Source: Spirosoma validum
Lineage (GTDB): Bacteria; Bacteroidota; Bacteroidia; Cytophagales; Spirosomataceae
Assembly (NCBI RefSeq): GCF_014699035.1
Contig: NZ_JACXAA010000001.1
Coordinates: forward strand, 1,161,384 to 1,225,383
Direction: 5' to 3'
DNA: 64,000 bases
Shown: positions 1-10,900 of the stretch, piece by piece
How the letters are laid out: the number at the start of each line of letters is the position of its first letter
How positions within the stretch are numbered: the first letter of the stretch is position 1
Notes under the pieces: model-generated
What the model saw: the letters and a program-made list of their open reading frames with translations, nothing else
Database searches by the model: none
Told to the model about the DNA's origin: nothing
Translations under genes and position numbers: made by a program

Positions 1-124
1 AAGCCGTTGCGACAACGTAACGTACGTGCCAGGAATTGGGTAAAACAAGCGAGAAACTGCCTTTTGTAAACTGGATAAGCAACGGACACTAATTCGTAAA
101 CTGGCTTACCTAAACCGAAAATGC

Positions 125-1369
125 ATGCTGACGATGCGAGGATTAACCACGCTTGCTTTTATTCTATTCCTGTTTAGTTATCTCTTTAGTGAATATGCCG
201 TTGCTCAGAGCGTTACCGAAAACCCGAATGCGCCCTTTGAATTGAAAAATGGGGATCGGGTGTTGTTTCTGGGAAATTCTCTCTTCGAGAACGATCTGCA
301 ATACGGTTATCTGGAATTGGCTCTGACCACGCGCTGGCCTGACCGGAACGTAACATACCGAAATATCGGCTGGTCGGGCGATAACGTATTTGGGGAGGCC
401 CGGAGCTATGTAACAAACCCACCTACGCCATATGAGCTGCTCATTCAGCAAATCACCAACGCCAAACCAACCGTCGTGTTTTTGGGGTATGGCGGCATCG
501 AAGCGCAGGAGGGCGAATCGGGTCTGGCTCATTTTAAACGAGGGCTGAACCAGTTGTTGGATAAGATTGATCAACTGGGCGCCAAAACCATTCTGATCTC
601 TCCGGTTCCAGTGCTCCTCCCCCCGTCTGACAACGTAACGCAACGGAATGCCATGCTGGAAACCTACGCGTCGGCGATTGCTCAGACGGCTTCCGAACGA
701 AAGAAACGGTACGTTGATGTGTTCAAGCCGATTCTGGACGTGAGCAAGCGAGCAGTTATCACCGAAAACGGTATTCACCTCAACGAGACGGGGTATTATT
801 ACCTGGCCACCACGCTTGAAAAGGCGCTGGGACTTGCTCCACGTAATGGCGACATCACCATCGACGTAGCGAAAAATGCCGTTGAGTCAACAGTTCCGGC
901 CAATCTGTTGCCCGTCGATAAAGCAAATACTGACATCCATTTTGTGATCAACGAACCGTATCTGCCTCTACCCTCACCAGAGCAGGATGGGAAATCCATA
1001 CTTGTTGATAACGGGCGGAAACTGATGATTAAAGGATTGAAAAAAGGATTTTATTCGCTAACCGTCGATGACGACGAAGTCATTACGGCTTCGGCAAACC
1101 AGTGGGGCGAGGGCGTAAACATCCGACAAGGACCAGCGTTTACGCACTCCGCAGAAATGCGGCAATTGATTCAGAAGAAAAACGAACTTTTTTTCTTTCA
1201 GTATCGCCCACTGAATCAGACTTATATCATCGGCTTCCGATCCTACGAACAGGGCCGCCATAAAAAAGGACTGGAGGAGCAAAGTTTCATCATTACGTGG
1301 CTGGAAGGACAAATTGCCGCACTTAATCAGCCTAAATCGGCAACGTATCACCTTACTCAGCTCAAGTAA
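125..1369 (+). CDS. Secreted SGNH/GDSL-type hydrolase
   Basis: Probable esterase or carbohydrate-ester hydrolase of the SGNH superfamily, 414 aa. A signal peptide covers about residues 1-27 (hydrophobic core, then AVA-Q). The block I nucleophile is GNSL with Ser52, where the family usually has GDS. Block II is NIGWSGD near residue 80. Block III is GYGGIE (121-126). Block V is NGIHLNETGY with His218, where the usual Asp of DxxH is Asn215. The remaining ~170 residues after the catalytic domain are unassigned. The stop is 10 bp before the next gene, a PVC-type dehydrogenase/cytochrome c, so the two are probably co-transcribed. SGNH proteins beside such dehydrogenases are common in Bacteroidota and Planctomycetes, which suggests carbohydrate processing, but no substrate can be read from the sequence. 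Confidence 0.8.
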   Translation: MLTMRGLTTLAFILFLFSYLFSEYAVAQSVTENPNAPFELKNGDRVLFLGNSLFENDLQYGYLELALTTRWPDRNVTYRNIGWSGDNVFGEARSYVTNPPTPYELLIQQITNAKPTVVFLGYGGIEAQEGESGLAHFKRGLNQLLDKIDQLGAKTILISPVPVLLPPSDNVTQRNAMLETYASAIAQTASERKKRYVDVFKPILDVSKRAVITENGIHLNETGYYYLATTLEKALGLAPRNGDITIDVAKNAVESTVPANLLPVDKANTDIHFVINEPYLPLPSPEQDGKSILVDNGRKLMIKGLKKGFYSLTVDDDEVITASANQWGEGVNIRQGPAFTHSAEMRQLIQKKNELFFFQYRPLNQTYIIGFRSYEQGRHKKGLEEQSFIITWLEGQIAALNQPKSATYHLTQLK

Positions 1370-1379
1370 AACAGCGATT

Positions 1380-4300
1380 ATGCAACGGATCAATTTCGTA
1401 CGACCTTTATCATTTTTGCGTAAAACCTTACTCATCCCGGTTATTATTCTGACAACCGCACTGGTGAATCAGGACAAAAACGCCGACGTGCCCGACCCGG
1501 ATGTTCAAAAGGAACTCGAATCATTTCGTCTGGCGGATGGGTTTGAGGTGACTCTGTTTGCGGCAGAACCGCTGGTGGCAAAGCCCATACAAATGAACTG
1601 GGACGCCGAAGGCCGATTGTGGGTGGTGAGCAGCACGGCTTACCCGCACCTGAAAACGGGCGAGCAGGCAAATGATAAGATTTTTGTCCTGGAGGACACC
1701 AACGGTGACGGGAAGGCCGACAAATCAACTGTTTTTGCCGAAGGCTTGCTGACGCCCACCGGAATTTTACCGGGTGATGGCGGTGTTTACGTAGCCAACT
1801 CAACCGAAATTCTGCATTTCGCCGACACCGATGGCGATGGAAAAGCGGATAAAAAACGCCGAATTCTAAGCGGGTTTGGTACCGCCGATACGCACCATCT
1901 GATCCACACGTTCCGTTGGGGGCCGGAAGGAACGCTGTATTTCAACCAATCGATCTACATCTATAGTCACGTCGAAACGCCGTCTGGCGTTAAACGGCTG
2001 GAAGGCGGGGGCGTGTGGCAACTACGTCCCGAAAATCTTGATCTGAATATTTATGCCCGAGGTTTGGTTAATCCCTGGGGTCTTCAGTTCACCCGCTGGG
2101 GCCAAACGTTTCTGACCGATGGAGCGGGGTTTGAAGGCATCAATTATGCGTTTCCGGGCGCTACGTTCCTGACCGCGCCCGGTGCCGACCGAATTTTGCG
2201 AGGACTAAATCCTGGCCAACCGAAGCACAGCGGACTGGACGTTATTTCGGGACGCCATCTGCCCGAATCCTGGCAGGGAAGTCTGATTACCAACGATTTT
2301 CGGGCTAATCGCATTAACCGATTCAGGCTCGAAGAACAGGGCAGCGGCTATGCGTCCAAGCAGATGGAGGATTTAATGTGGACAGACCACGTAGCGTTTC
2401 GCCCGGTCGATATTTCCGTTGGCCCCGACGGAGCCATCTACGTAGCGGATTGGTATAACCCTATTATTCAGCACGGCGAAGTCGATTTCCACGACCCGCG
2501 CCGGGATCAGCAACACGGACGAATCTGGCGTATCACGGCTAAGAATCGGCCTCTGGTCAAAAGACCACAACTGGAAAAAGCGACGATTCAGACGCTGCTG
2601 GACGCGTTACGTGCTCCGGAAGACTGGACCCGTTTGCAGGCTAAACAGGTATTGAAGCAACGGGGCGCGAAAGACGTTATACCTTCCCTGCAACAATGGG
2701 TCAACGGTTTAGACCGGAAAGATCCTGAGTACGAACACCTTCAGCTGGAAGCGCTCTGGACGTATCAAACGCTCAACGTAGTGAATGAACCGCTGCTACT
2801 GAGTTTATTAAAAGCAGAAAATCCAAATGCCCGGTCGGCTGCGCTACGTGCTTTTGAGTTATGGCACGACAAAATAAGCAACCTACCGACACTGCTGTCG
2901 AAGGCGGTGCTGGACCCTCACCCGCGCGTACGCCTTGAGGCCGTTATTGCGCTACGTAAAGTACAGTCGGCGGAGGCTGCCCGTACGGCGCTGGCAGTAT
3001 TAGATTATCCGATGGACGAATTTCTGGATTTCGCCCTTTGGCAAACCGTCCGTGAACTGGAACCGCGCTGGGTAAGCCGACTGAAAACCGACCCCAATTT
3101 TCTGGGTGATTCCCGAAAAACGGCCTTTGCGCTAAAATCAGTGAACAATCCAGAAGCTATTACGCAACTGATGCAACTCTATCAAAAAGGCCAGGTGCCA
3201 GATGAGTATCAGAAGGACATACTGACGTCAATTGCCAAATGGGGCAGCGTTGCCGATTTGAACGCCTTGTTCGATATGACGGTTCTGGGCAATACCCGGC
3301 AGGATAAACACACAGCTGGCCGTCTGGAAGCGTTAGCCGAAGCGGCCCGTCAGCGAACGATAAAACCCGATCAGAACCTGACCCGTATCGGTGGTTTTCT
3401 CAGTAGTGCTGACGAAGCCGTTACCACCAATGCCATACGTTTGATCGGATTATGGCGACTGGAGAATCTGAACGACCGCCTGACCGGACTTATTCAGCAG
3501 GGCGATAAATCGGTTAAAAAAGCAGGATTAGGGGCACTAGCTGCGATGGGTACCGACAATGCTCGCAAACGGTTGATTGACTTAACCGGACCCAAAAACA
3601 CCCCTGACCTACGGCTGCTAGCAACGGCTCAGTTGGTTTCGCTGGATGCGCCCGAAGCAGCCCGTATCGGCGTAGATCAATTGCGAACGTTACCCCAACA
3701 GACCGATGCCTCTGAACTTTTTCAGGCGTTTTTTGCCGATAAGAAAGGCATACAGCCCTTGGCCGACGCGTTAACAGCCAAAAAGATTCCGGAGCATTTT
3801 GCTAAAGAAGGCCGGCAATTACTTCAGCGACAATTACCCGGCAACCGGCAAAAAGCTGAGGACGTAGTGCGGCTAAAACAGGCGCTGGAAGCCTCGGGTG
3901 GGACGCTTCCAGCCGAGCGTATGCCGCAGGAACTTAGCAGTCAGGATATTACGATGCTGGCCAATGCTGTAAAAGAGTCAGCAGATCCTGTTCGGGGCGA
4001 AGCTATCTTTCGGAGAAGTTCATTGTTGTGCTCTACGTGTCATGCGATAGGCGGAGCCGGGGGACGTATCGGACCTGATTTGAGTAGTCTCGGCACCAGT
4101 TCACCGGTCGAGACGATTATCCGATCTATTCTCTATCCGACTCAGTCCATTAAAGAAGGCTACGAACTCCAGCGTATCCAAAAAAAAGACGGAAGCGAGA
4201 TGATGGTGTATCTGGTCAGCAATGGAACGTCGGAAGTTGTGGTAAGGGACGTGAGCGGCTTAGAAATATCCATCCCCAAGAGTCAGATCAGTACGATTGA

Positions 4301-4874
4301 AAAAACGCCCGGCTCACTTATGCCTTCCGGCTTAACGGCGGGTTTGGAAAAAGAAGAGTTTATTAATCTGGTCGGGTTTCTGTCGAAAATTGGTGAGTCA
4401 GGAGCGTTTCGGGTGCCTACAGCCCGCTTCGTCCGACGCTGGACTACCGTTTTGCCCAGTAAGGAACTGAGCCGGAAAATTAGTGAAGCGGGCATGGGAT
4501 ACGTTGTCAGGGATAACAGCAAAATAGACGTCCAGCCCATCTACAGCAACGTATCGGGCGAGCTGCCGGTTGACCAATTACCAATCGTTGACGTAAGTCC
4601 GACGAAACGGTACAGCTTTGTCCGGTTTGACATCGAAGCAATCAGCAAAGGCAACGTAGCGCTAGCCATCAATTCAACCGCAGGGCTAACCGCCTGGGTG
4701 GGCCAGAAACCGCTTAAACTGACAGAGCAAGGCGTACTCACCGATCTTCCGCAAGGCATCCATTCGATTACGCTGGCCATCGACAGAGCTTTGTTTAAGG
4801 AGAAACTACTGGGAATACAGCTCCAGGACGCCCAGCAATCACCAGCACAAATCAGGCTTGTCATGGGCCGATAG
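1380..4874 (+). CDS. PVC-type membrane-bound dehydrogenase with HEAT repeats and cytochrome c domain
   Basis: Predicted periplasmic or membrane-anchored oxidoreductase, 1164 aa from the ATG at 1380. The longer reading at 1314 overlaps the upstream hydrolase and would bury the hydrophobic signal/anchor (residues ~14-30), so 1380 is preferred. The order is a beta-propeller dehydrogenase-like domain (~45-395), with two Ca-binding-like loops (DTNGDGKAD near 106, DTDGDGKAD near 148); alpha-helical HEAT-like repeats (~405-830); a single c-type haem site CSTCH (884-888) in the PVC-type haem domain; and a beta-rich C-terminal domain (~1010-1164). The family is known from Planctomycetes and Bacteroidota and often clusters with sugar-utilisation genes; the substrate is unknown. 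It shares this architecture with 13983-17141, but the C-terminal extension is absent there. Confidence 0.85.
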   Translation: MQRINFVRPLSFLRKTLLIPVIILTTALVNQDKNADVPDPDVQKELESFRLADGFEVTLFAAEPLVAKPIQMNWDAEGRLWVVSSTAYPHLKTGEQANDKIFVLEDTNGDGKADKSTVFAEGLLTPTGILPGDGGVYVANSTEILHFADTDGDGKADKKRRILSGFGTADTHHLIHTFRWGPEGTLYFNQSIYIYSHVETPSGVKRLEGGGVWQLRPENLDLNIYARGLVNPWGLQFTRWGQTFLTDGAGFEGINYAFPGATFLTAPGADRILRGLNPGQPKHSGLDVISGRHLPESWQGSLITNDFRANRINRFRLEEQGSGYASKQMEDLMWTDHVAFRPVDISVGPDGAIYVADWYNPIIQHGEVDFHDPRRDQQHGRIWRITAKNRPLVKRPQLEKATIQTLLDALRAPEDWTRLQAKQVLKQRGAKDVIPSLQQWVNGLDRKDPEYEHLQLEALWTYQTLNVVNEPLLLSLLKAENPNARSAALRAFELWHDKISNLPTLLSKAVLDPHPRVRLEAVIALRKVQSAEAARTALAVLDYPMDEFLDFALWQTVRELEPRWVSRLKTDPNFLGDSRKTAFALKSVNNPEAITQLMQLYQKGQVPDEYQKDILTSIAKWGSVADLNALFDMTVLGNTRQDKHTAGRLEALAEAARQRTIKPDQNLTRIGGFLSSADEAVTTNAIRLIGLWRLENLNDRLTGLIQQGDKSVKKAGLGALAAMGTDNARKRLIDLTGPKNTPDLRLLATAQLVSLDAPEAARIGVDQLRTLPQQTDASELFQAFFADKKGIQPLADALTAKKIPEHFAKEGRQLLQRQLPGNRQKAEDVVRLKQALEASGGTLPAERMPQELSSQDITMLANAVKESADPVRGEAIFRRSSLLCSTCHAIGGAGGRIGPDLSSLGTSSPVETIIRSILYPTQSIKEGYELQRIQKKDGSEMMVYLVSNGTSEVVVRDVSGLEISIPKSQISTIEKTPGSLMPSGLTAGLEKEEFINLVGFLSKIGESGAFRVPTARFVRRWTTVLPSKELSRKISEAGMGYVVRDNSKIDVQPIYSNVSGELPVDQLPIVDVSPTKRYSFVRFDIEAISKGNVALAINSTAGLTAWVGQKPLKLTEQGVLTDLPQGIHSITLAIDRALFKEKLLGIQLQDAQQSPAQIRLVMGR

Positions 4875-4876
4875 AC

Positions 4877-4940
4877 GTAGTACCGGACCATCCCGGTCGG
4901 GTGAGAATAACTACCACCCGACCGGGACGGTCGGTACTAC
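4877..4940. repeat. REP-like hairpin between convergent genes
   Basis: A 64-bp inverted repeat with arms 4877-4903 and 4915-4940 differs by one bulged base and one mismatch, around an 11-base loop. The outer ends read GTAGTACCG and CGGTACTAC. It fills the gap between the stop codons of two converging genes, so it could act as a bidirectional transcription end or an mRNA-stabilising structure, although no long T run follows. The GTACCGAC end recurs at 28490-28519, also between convergent genes. Confidence 0.75.
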
Positions 4941-4945
4941 AGTCT

Positions 4946-7900
4946 TTACGGCTTCACTTTCACCCGTTCTCCGGCGGAGTGTGCGGAGAACTCAGGAGCA
5001 TAAAAGCATTGTACTGTAGCGACACCCGCTGAGAAATCGCCGGTTTGCGCTACGCGTAGGTCATACTCAAACACATGCGTACCGACGGGTAGGTAACTCA
5101 TAAAAAAATCAGTACTGGCGTCGCGTGGTGATTCATAATAACCTAAGCCATTTTGGTATTTATAGCCCGACAAAGCCGCCACAGGTTCAAAACCTGATGC
5201 CCGACTATCTTTCAGGTGAACGTATTCCATTGCCCGGTCGGTCTTCAGAACCAGCCGTACTTTAATCAGATCGCCGGGTTTTAAGGACGTTTTTGGTGAA
5301 ACCGACGTAATGACCGGGCCGTTTGGCGAATCGCGTTGCATGTAAAGCGTTTTCTGAACAGACAATCCTGCACTGCCGGGCATAACCCGGTCGAGCGGCT
5401 CGAAGTGTTGCCAGTACAACGCACCCCAGGCCGGGCCATCGGCTGTTTTTGTGATTTTGATGGCCCCCATTTCCGGTTTGATTTCAGCGGCTGCGTAGGT
5501 CACTTTCTCGTACCCCGTAATGGCATCCGCTTTTGTCACTCGACTTTCGATGGGTTGCCCACCCAAACTTACCTGCGTTGTAACGCCCGTACCTAACCAA
5601 TCGCTACCACGTAGTAACAGCGCATAAATAGCCTCGGTCGTTGCTTTGGTTGATGACCACGACTGGGTTTGTTTCTGACGCAGCAACCAGCGCTTCATGT
5701 CATCAATTTCTGTCTGAACCGGCTTGATTTCGCCAAACGCTTCAATGATATAGGCCTGCGTTTCGATCGGTGCCTGATACCAGTATAGACCGCTTTGGTT
5801 ATCGGGCCAGTATGTGCCCAACTCCTCGGATTTCCGCGACCGTTCACGGAGTGACGCCAGAATACCGTTAGCCGTTTTGTCATCGCCAAACCGGAACAAC
5901 GCCATCGCCGACAGGGCCTGTCCCTGTAAACTTTGCTTCGTCCATTCATCGACTACGCGCTGTTTCACGTAAGCCATAACCGAGTTTCCGATTGGCTGAT
6001 TGACGTAAAAACTGCGGGCGTAGAGGTATTGCGTCGCCGAAAAATACCACGGACCGATTATGCCATTTCCCTTCTTCTGAGCGTCCATTTTTTTCTGCTC
6101 CTCAATCCAGCGTTTCATTTCAGCATCGGCGTAGCGAATGGCGTTGGTCTGCATCTCGCTAATCTTCGCCTGCATCGCGTCAGGGAAGCGTACACCCAGT
6201 TTCTGCAAATGACCAAATCCGCTCAGAATGTGCAGCGTCATAGACAAGTCGGGTTGCATGCCGCCAAACCACCGGAAACCGCCCGATTCAGTCTGTAATT
6301 GTTGCAGTTTCTCAAACGCCTGAAGCTGCTCACTTTCCATCCGGTTCGCATCCAGTAACTGACCCAACTTTGCCTGCCGCTCAGTCTCCGAGCGGGCATC
6401 AGCCAGCCAGGGCGAATTTTCCAGCGTAACCGCTTTTAATTCTTCGTTATTCTGTAATGGACTCTTTGGCGGAGTTTTTTGCCATTCAGCAATTACCTGT
6501 TTGAAGGCGGGTTTGCTCCCAACAATATGAGCGGCCAGGCTATTGGCGTACAAACGACTGAAGAGTTGCTCAGCACACTCATACCGATACTCCATTAAAT
6601 ACGGCAGCGATTGCAGCGCATACCAGCTTGGATTACTCGTTACTTCTACGGTTAGTCGTTCGTGCTGGACAGGCAATTCTGGATTGAGATTCGTTAGCGG
6701 TTTCAGCTTAAACTCCTTGGTCTCCTTGCCATTTACCCAGAACGGTTGCGAATCCGTTACCAGCATCCGATTCGGCAGTACAGGAACCGTAAATTCTTCG
6801 CCATCAGTGAACGTGCCCGATTGAGCCGTCAGGCGACAGGCTACGGTTTCGAGCCCTGCTGGAACCACCAGCGTCCAGCCCACGGCCTGACCTTGACCAG
6901 CCGCTACGTTTACGGATGTTTGCAACGTAGTATGGTTGAGCTTCTGATTGATAGGTTCGCCGGTTAGTGCATCCAGTAGCATCAGACTAGCGGTTACGGG
7001 TAAGGCTTTTTCGCTCAGGTTATTGATGTGGGCCGTTACGCGAATCGTATCCCCTTCCCGCAGAAAACGGGGCGCATTAGCCGTGATCATCAGTTCTTTC
7101 TGCGTAATGATCTCGCGCTCTAGTGTACCGATTTTCAAATCTTTCGTATGCGCAAAGGCGAGCAGTCGCCAGCGGGTGAGCGCTTCGGGCATCGTGAATT
7201 TCAACACTACGTTACCTTTCGCGTCGGTTTTCAGATCGGGCAGAAAGAACGCGGTTTCGTTGAAATTTCGGCGAGGATTGACAATAGGAGCCGGAGTTGG
7301 TTTCGGACCGGCTTGTTCCGGTTTTTCTTCATCGGGTTTAGCCTCAGCACCCCCTGCGGCCATATCCATTGCGGCTGGTGCAGCCGTTTTCGCCATACTC
7401 ATTCGCGCAGCCCCAGGTGATCTGCTTTCATAGTTGAGCGTAGTGTTACCACGCATCCGCACCGCACCACCTTGCCTTGGCGACCCATACCCCGTAACAA
7501 CCACTTCACTTAATCCCTGTGCATCCGGTTTCATCGAAAATGACAATGGCTCCTGCGCTAACGTCACCTCCTGAGTCTGATAGCCGAAAGATGAAAATAC
7601 GAGCGTGGCCGACAATACATCGGATTTGCCTTTTAGAGAGAACACCCCCTGGGCATTCGTTGATGTTCCGGTTGATGATCCTTTTATCATGATGGACACG
7701 CCTGGTACGCCTAATCCGTAGGAATCTTTGACGATGCCGGAAATAACCTTGCCTTCCCGCGTGATCGAAACGCGAATAACATTATTCTGTACACCACCCC
7801 AACTTAACTCGTCATACTGACGCGCTGGAACAGGTTGTTCAGGACGATACCGATAAAACAGTACGTTGCCAGACTGTACATTGAAACCACCCGAACGCCA

Positions 7901-10900
7901 GCCGTAGAAAATCGGTGAATAAGGCTGATAAACGGATGTCGGCCAATCGAGTTTTTCAAACGCATCCAGCGAAGCATCGTAGAGCGTGGCTACCATCTCG
8001 GCCGGCATTTTGTCTAAGCCATTTATGGTTAATGTCCATTCTTCGCGCTCACCCGGTTTAAGTTTAGTCCGGAACGTTTTTGTTTCGATGGTAAGCTGCT
8101 TATTCGTAAAAGGTACTGTAACGGTCTGCGATTTCTGGTACAGCCGCCCGTTCTGAATCATGGCAAAATGCACCGCAAAGCCACCCTGTTGCTGTTCCGT
8201 AACGGGCAACGTAACGCGACGCGGCTTACCATCCGTTTTTAGCCACTCTTCCCGAACAACTTTCTGATTTTCTTCTACCGTCATTAGCACCCATCCGGGC
8301 GAATCCACGCCGGGCTGGCTATTTCCAACCCAGAACACTGCCTCTTCGCCTGGTTCGGCGGTCGTTTTTCGGGCCTGCACCCAGTTGTCCGGTCGGGCCG
8401 AAGCGGTCGGTTGTTTATCGTTGACGACCGCGAAAAATGCCCGTTCTTTGGTTGGGTCGCCGGTCGAGTCGGTCACGGTCACTTCCGCTACGTATTCGCC
8501 GGGTGTGTATCGGCTCAGGTCGGGCTTGATCAGCGAATCTCCCGGACTGGTGATCGTTTGTTGCTGTACTACCTCTCCTTTTGGCCAGAAACGTGGATCA
8601 TTCTCGTTTGCAAATACGTCGTTGGGAAATAACTTCTCGAATTCGGCTTTGCTGAGCAACTGACGGTCGGGGCGTTCCCACAAACGATTACGCAGGGGAC
8701 GCGTCGGCGGTTGCAGCCGGTAAACGGTTAGCTGGCCTTTAGCCCGCACTTTTTCCCCCGATTGATTGGTGATACGTATCGGAAACGTTGCTGACTTATC
8801 GTTTTCAACTTGTGGCGGAATGACCAGACTAATCTGCAAGGCCGAGTATCCGATACGTAGCGTTTGTGTAGTGCTGCGCGTTTCCCCCGCTTTATCCGTT
8901 ACATCGATGGTTACCAGAAAATCAAAAATTGGATTGTCTGAACGCGACTGTTCCTGGTCAGGAGTCGCCGTGAACGTAATGCTGACATTGCCCTGCGCAT
9001 CCGTTTGCGCAATACCATTCGCTATTTCCGTCTGATTCGTGCGGCCGGGAAAGCCAATTCGGGAATCTCCATTCCGGGAATCTCCATTCCGGGACGTATA
9101 CCACCAGTCCCAGCGCGGGCGGAGTTGCCGTGTCACCCGGTACCGAACTTCTGCCCCGTCGACAACAGCGCCCGAAAAGGTTTTGGCATCGGCCAGTAAC
9201 GTAACCGCCTGACCCAGTTTGAACGACTGTTTTATCGGCTTCGTCTTCACCTCAAACGTAGGGCGCTTGTACTCTTCGACCCGAATGCTGGCGCTGCCAT
9301 ACGGCGTTTGCAAACTCATCGTGCCGGTCAGTCGACCGACGGGGGCGGAGAAGCTGGTGCTAAACGTACCAAATTCGTTGGTTTTCAGCGTCTGGCTGGC
9401 GATCTGTTCGCCGTTCTGATCCATAAAATCGACCGTTACGTCCTGATTGGCGCGAACCGCAAACTGGTTCGTTTTCCCTTCGTAGAGCAACCCTTTCACG
9501 TAAATCTGCTGACCAGGCCGGTAGATAGCCCGGTCGGTAAACAGTTGTTCGTAAGTCTGAGTCTGGTCCGTATTCTGATCGTTCTGGCTGCGGTAATCGT
9601 ATTGCTGTTCCGAAATCAACGTATCGGCACCGGACGTAATCAGGTAATAAAAGCCTGTTTGCTTAGGTATATCGGTGGTTGGTACCTTCGCCCAGCCGTT
9701 TACATCCGTTTTCAACGGCTTGTAGTTCCTGAGCCACGATACATCAGCCATACTGACCAGCGATACGGATGCGTTTTTGAGCGGTTCGCCCGTTTGCCGA
9801 TTGGCGACCAGAACTGCCCGGGTATCGGCGACAGTCGGGTTTGGTGGCGTCAGATAGCTTAGCGCCGATACGGCAAAACTCGTATACTGAACCGACTCGT
9901 TTTTATCGCCGAATTTCTCATCCGTCGTTACCAGCAGCAAGTAATGCCCGACCGGTAAACCCATCAGCGGCAGTTCAATGGAATGTCGGTTCAAATCACC
10001 GTCTTCCGGCAACGTAACGGTATTTTCGGCTACATTGGGGCGTTTCAGCCAGGCTGCGTACCGTTTTTTCCGGTCGTCATCCGTAAGGCCGTAATTGTCG
10101 CGGATGGTTCTGGCTTCTGAGGCCCTTAACCGGATCAGTCGGTAATGGATTTTCCCGACGTTCTGATAGCCGACCAACACCCGGAACGGTTGCTGCGGCA
10201 GGTTAACCTGTTCGACCTGCATTGAATAATTCTGTGACAGCAATCGGTTCAGCAATTGAGTCGCCTGCTGCGCCGAACGGGTTTTTGGAAACCGTTTGAT
10301 CAGGCCCCGGCAAATGTCAGCGGCCTGCTTATTGTTCCACTTTTTTGGATTAGCGGTTTCTGACGGTTCGTCATTCGCATCAAGCGGACGTATCGGGCCG
10401 TTGTAATTGGTCAGGAATTCGGCTAATTGGTAGGCATATACCGCTTCGGCTGGCTGATTCTTATAGCGGGTAATTTGCGTTTCGAGGCCTTGCCGATACA
10501 ACGTATCCCGATTCGGAACCACGCTACGCCGGTGCACAAATTCTAACCGTAGTACGTCAGCGTCAGCCAGTGCGTCCGGCGTAGTATCGGGCAGATGAAA
10601 GGCGAGCAACTGCTGGTAGAGCCGCAGGGCCTGGTAGCGGCCCGAAAGCGAATCGCGGCTCTGGATCGTCAGTTTGGTAAATACATCGGGCGAAGTGAAG
10701 TAATCGGCCTGGTCCAGTTCAAATTTAAAAACGGGCTTTAACAGATCGGGCTCTGTATTCTGAAAGAATGCAATGGCCCGGTGCGCCAGTAAGTCATACA
10801 AGGTTGGTCGCAGCGGACGTGCGTCGGGATCGCCTTTTTCCAACAGCGCATCGTACGTAGCAACCGGTATTTTTTGAAGAGTCTCCTTCAACCGGACCGA

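Noticed and set aside
164..778. 204-codon open frame antisense to the SGNH hydrolase
   Set aside because: It is a shadow of a gene with clear motifs on the plus strand and has no recognisable domain or signal.
1314..1379. Upstream start of the first PVC-type gene
   Set aside because: It overlaps the SGNH gene by 56 bp and would put 22 residues ahead of the signal anchor.
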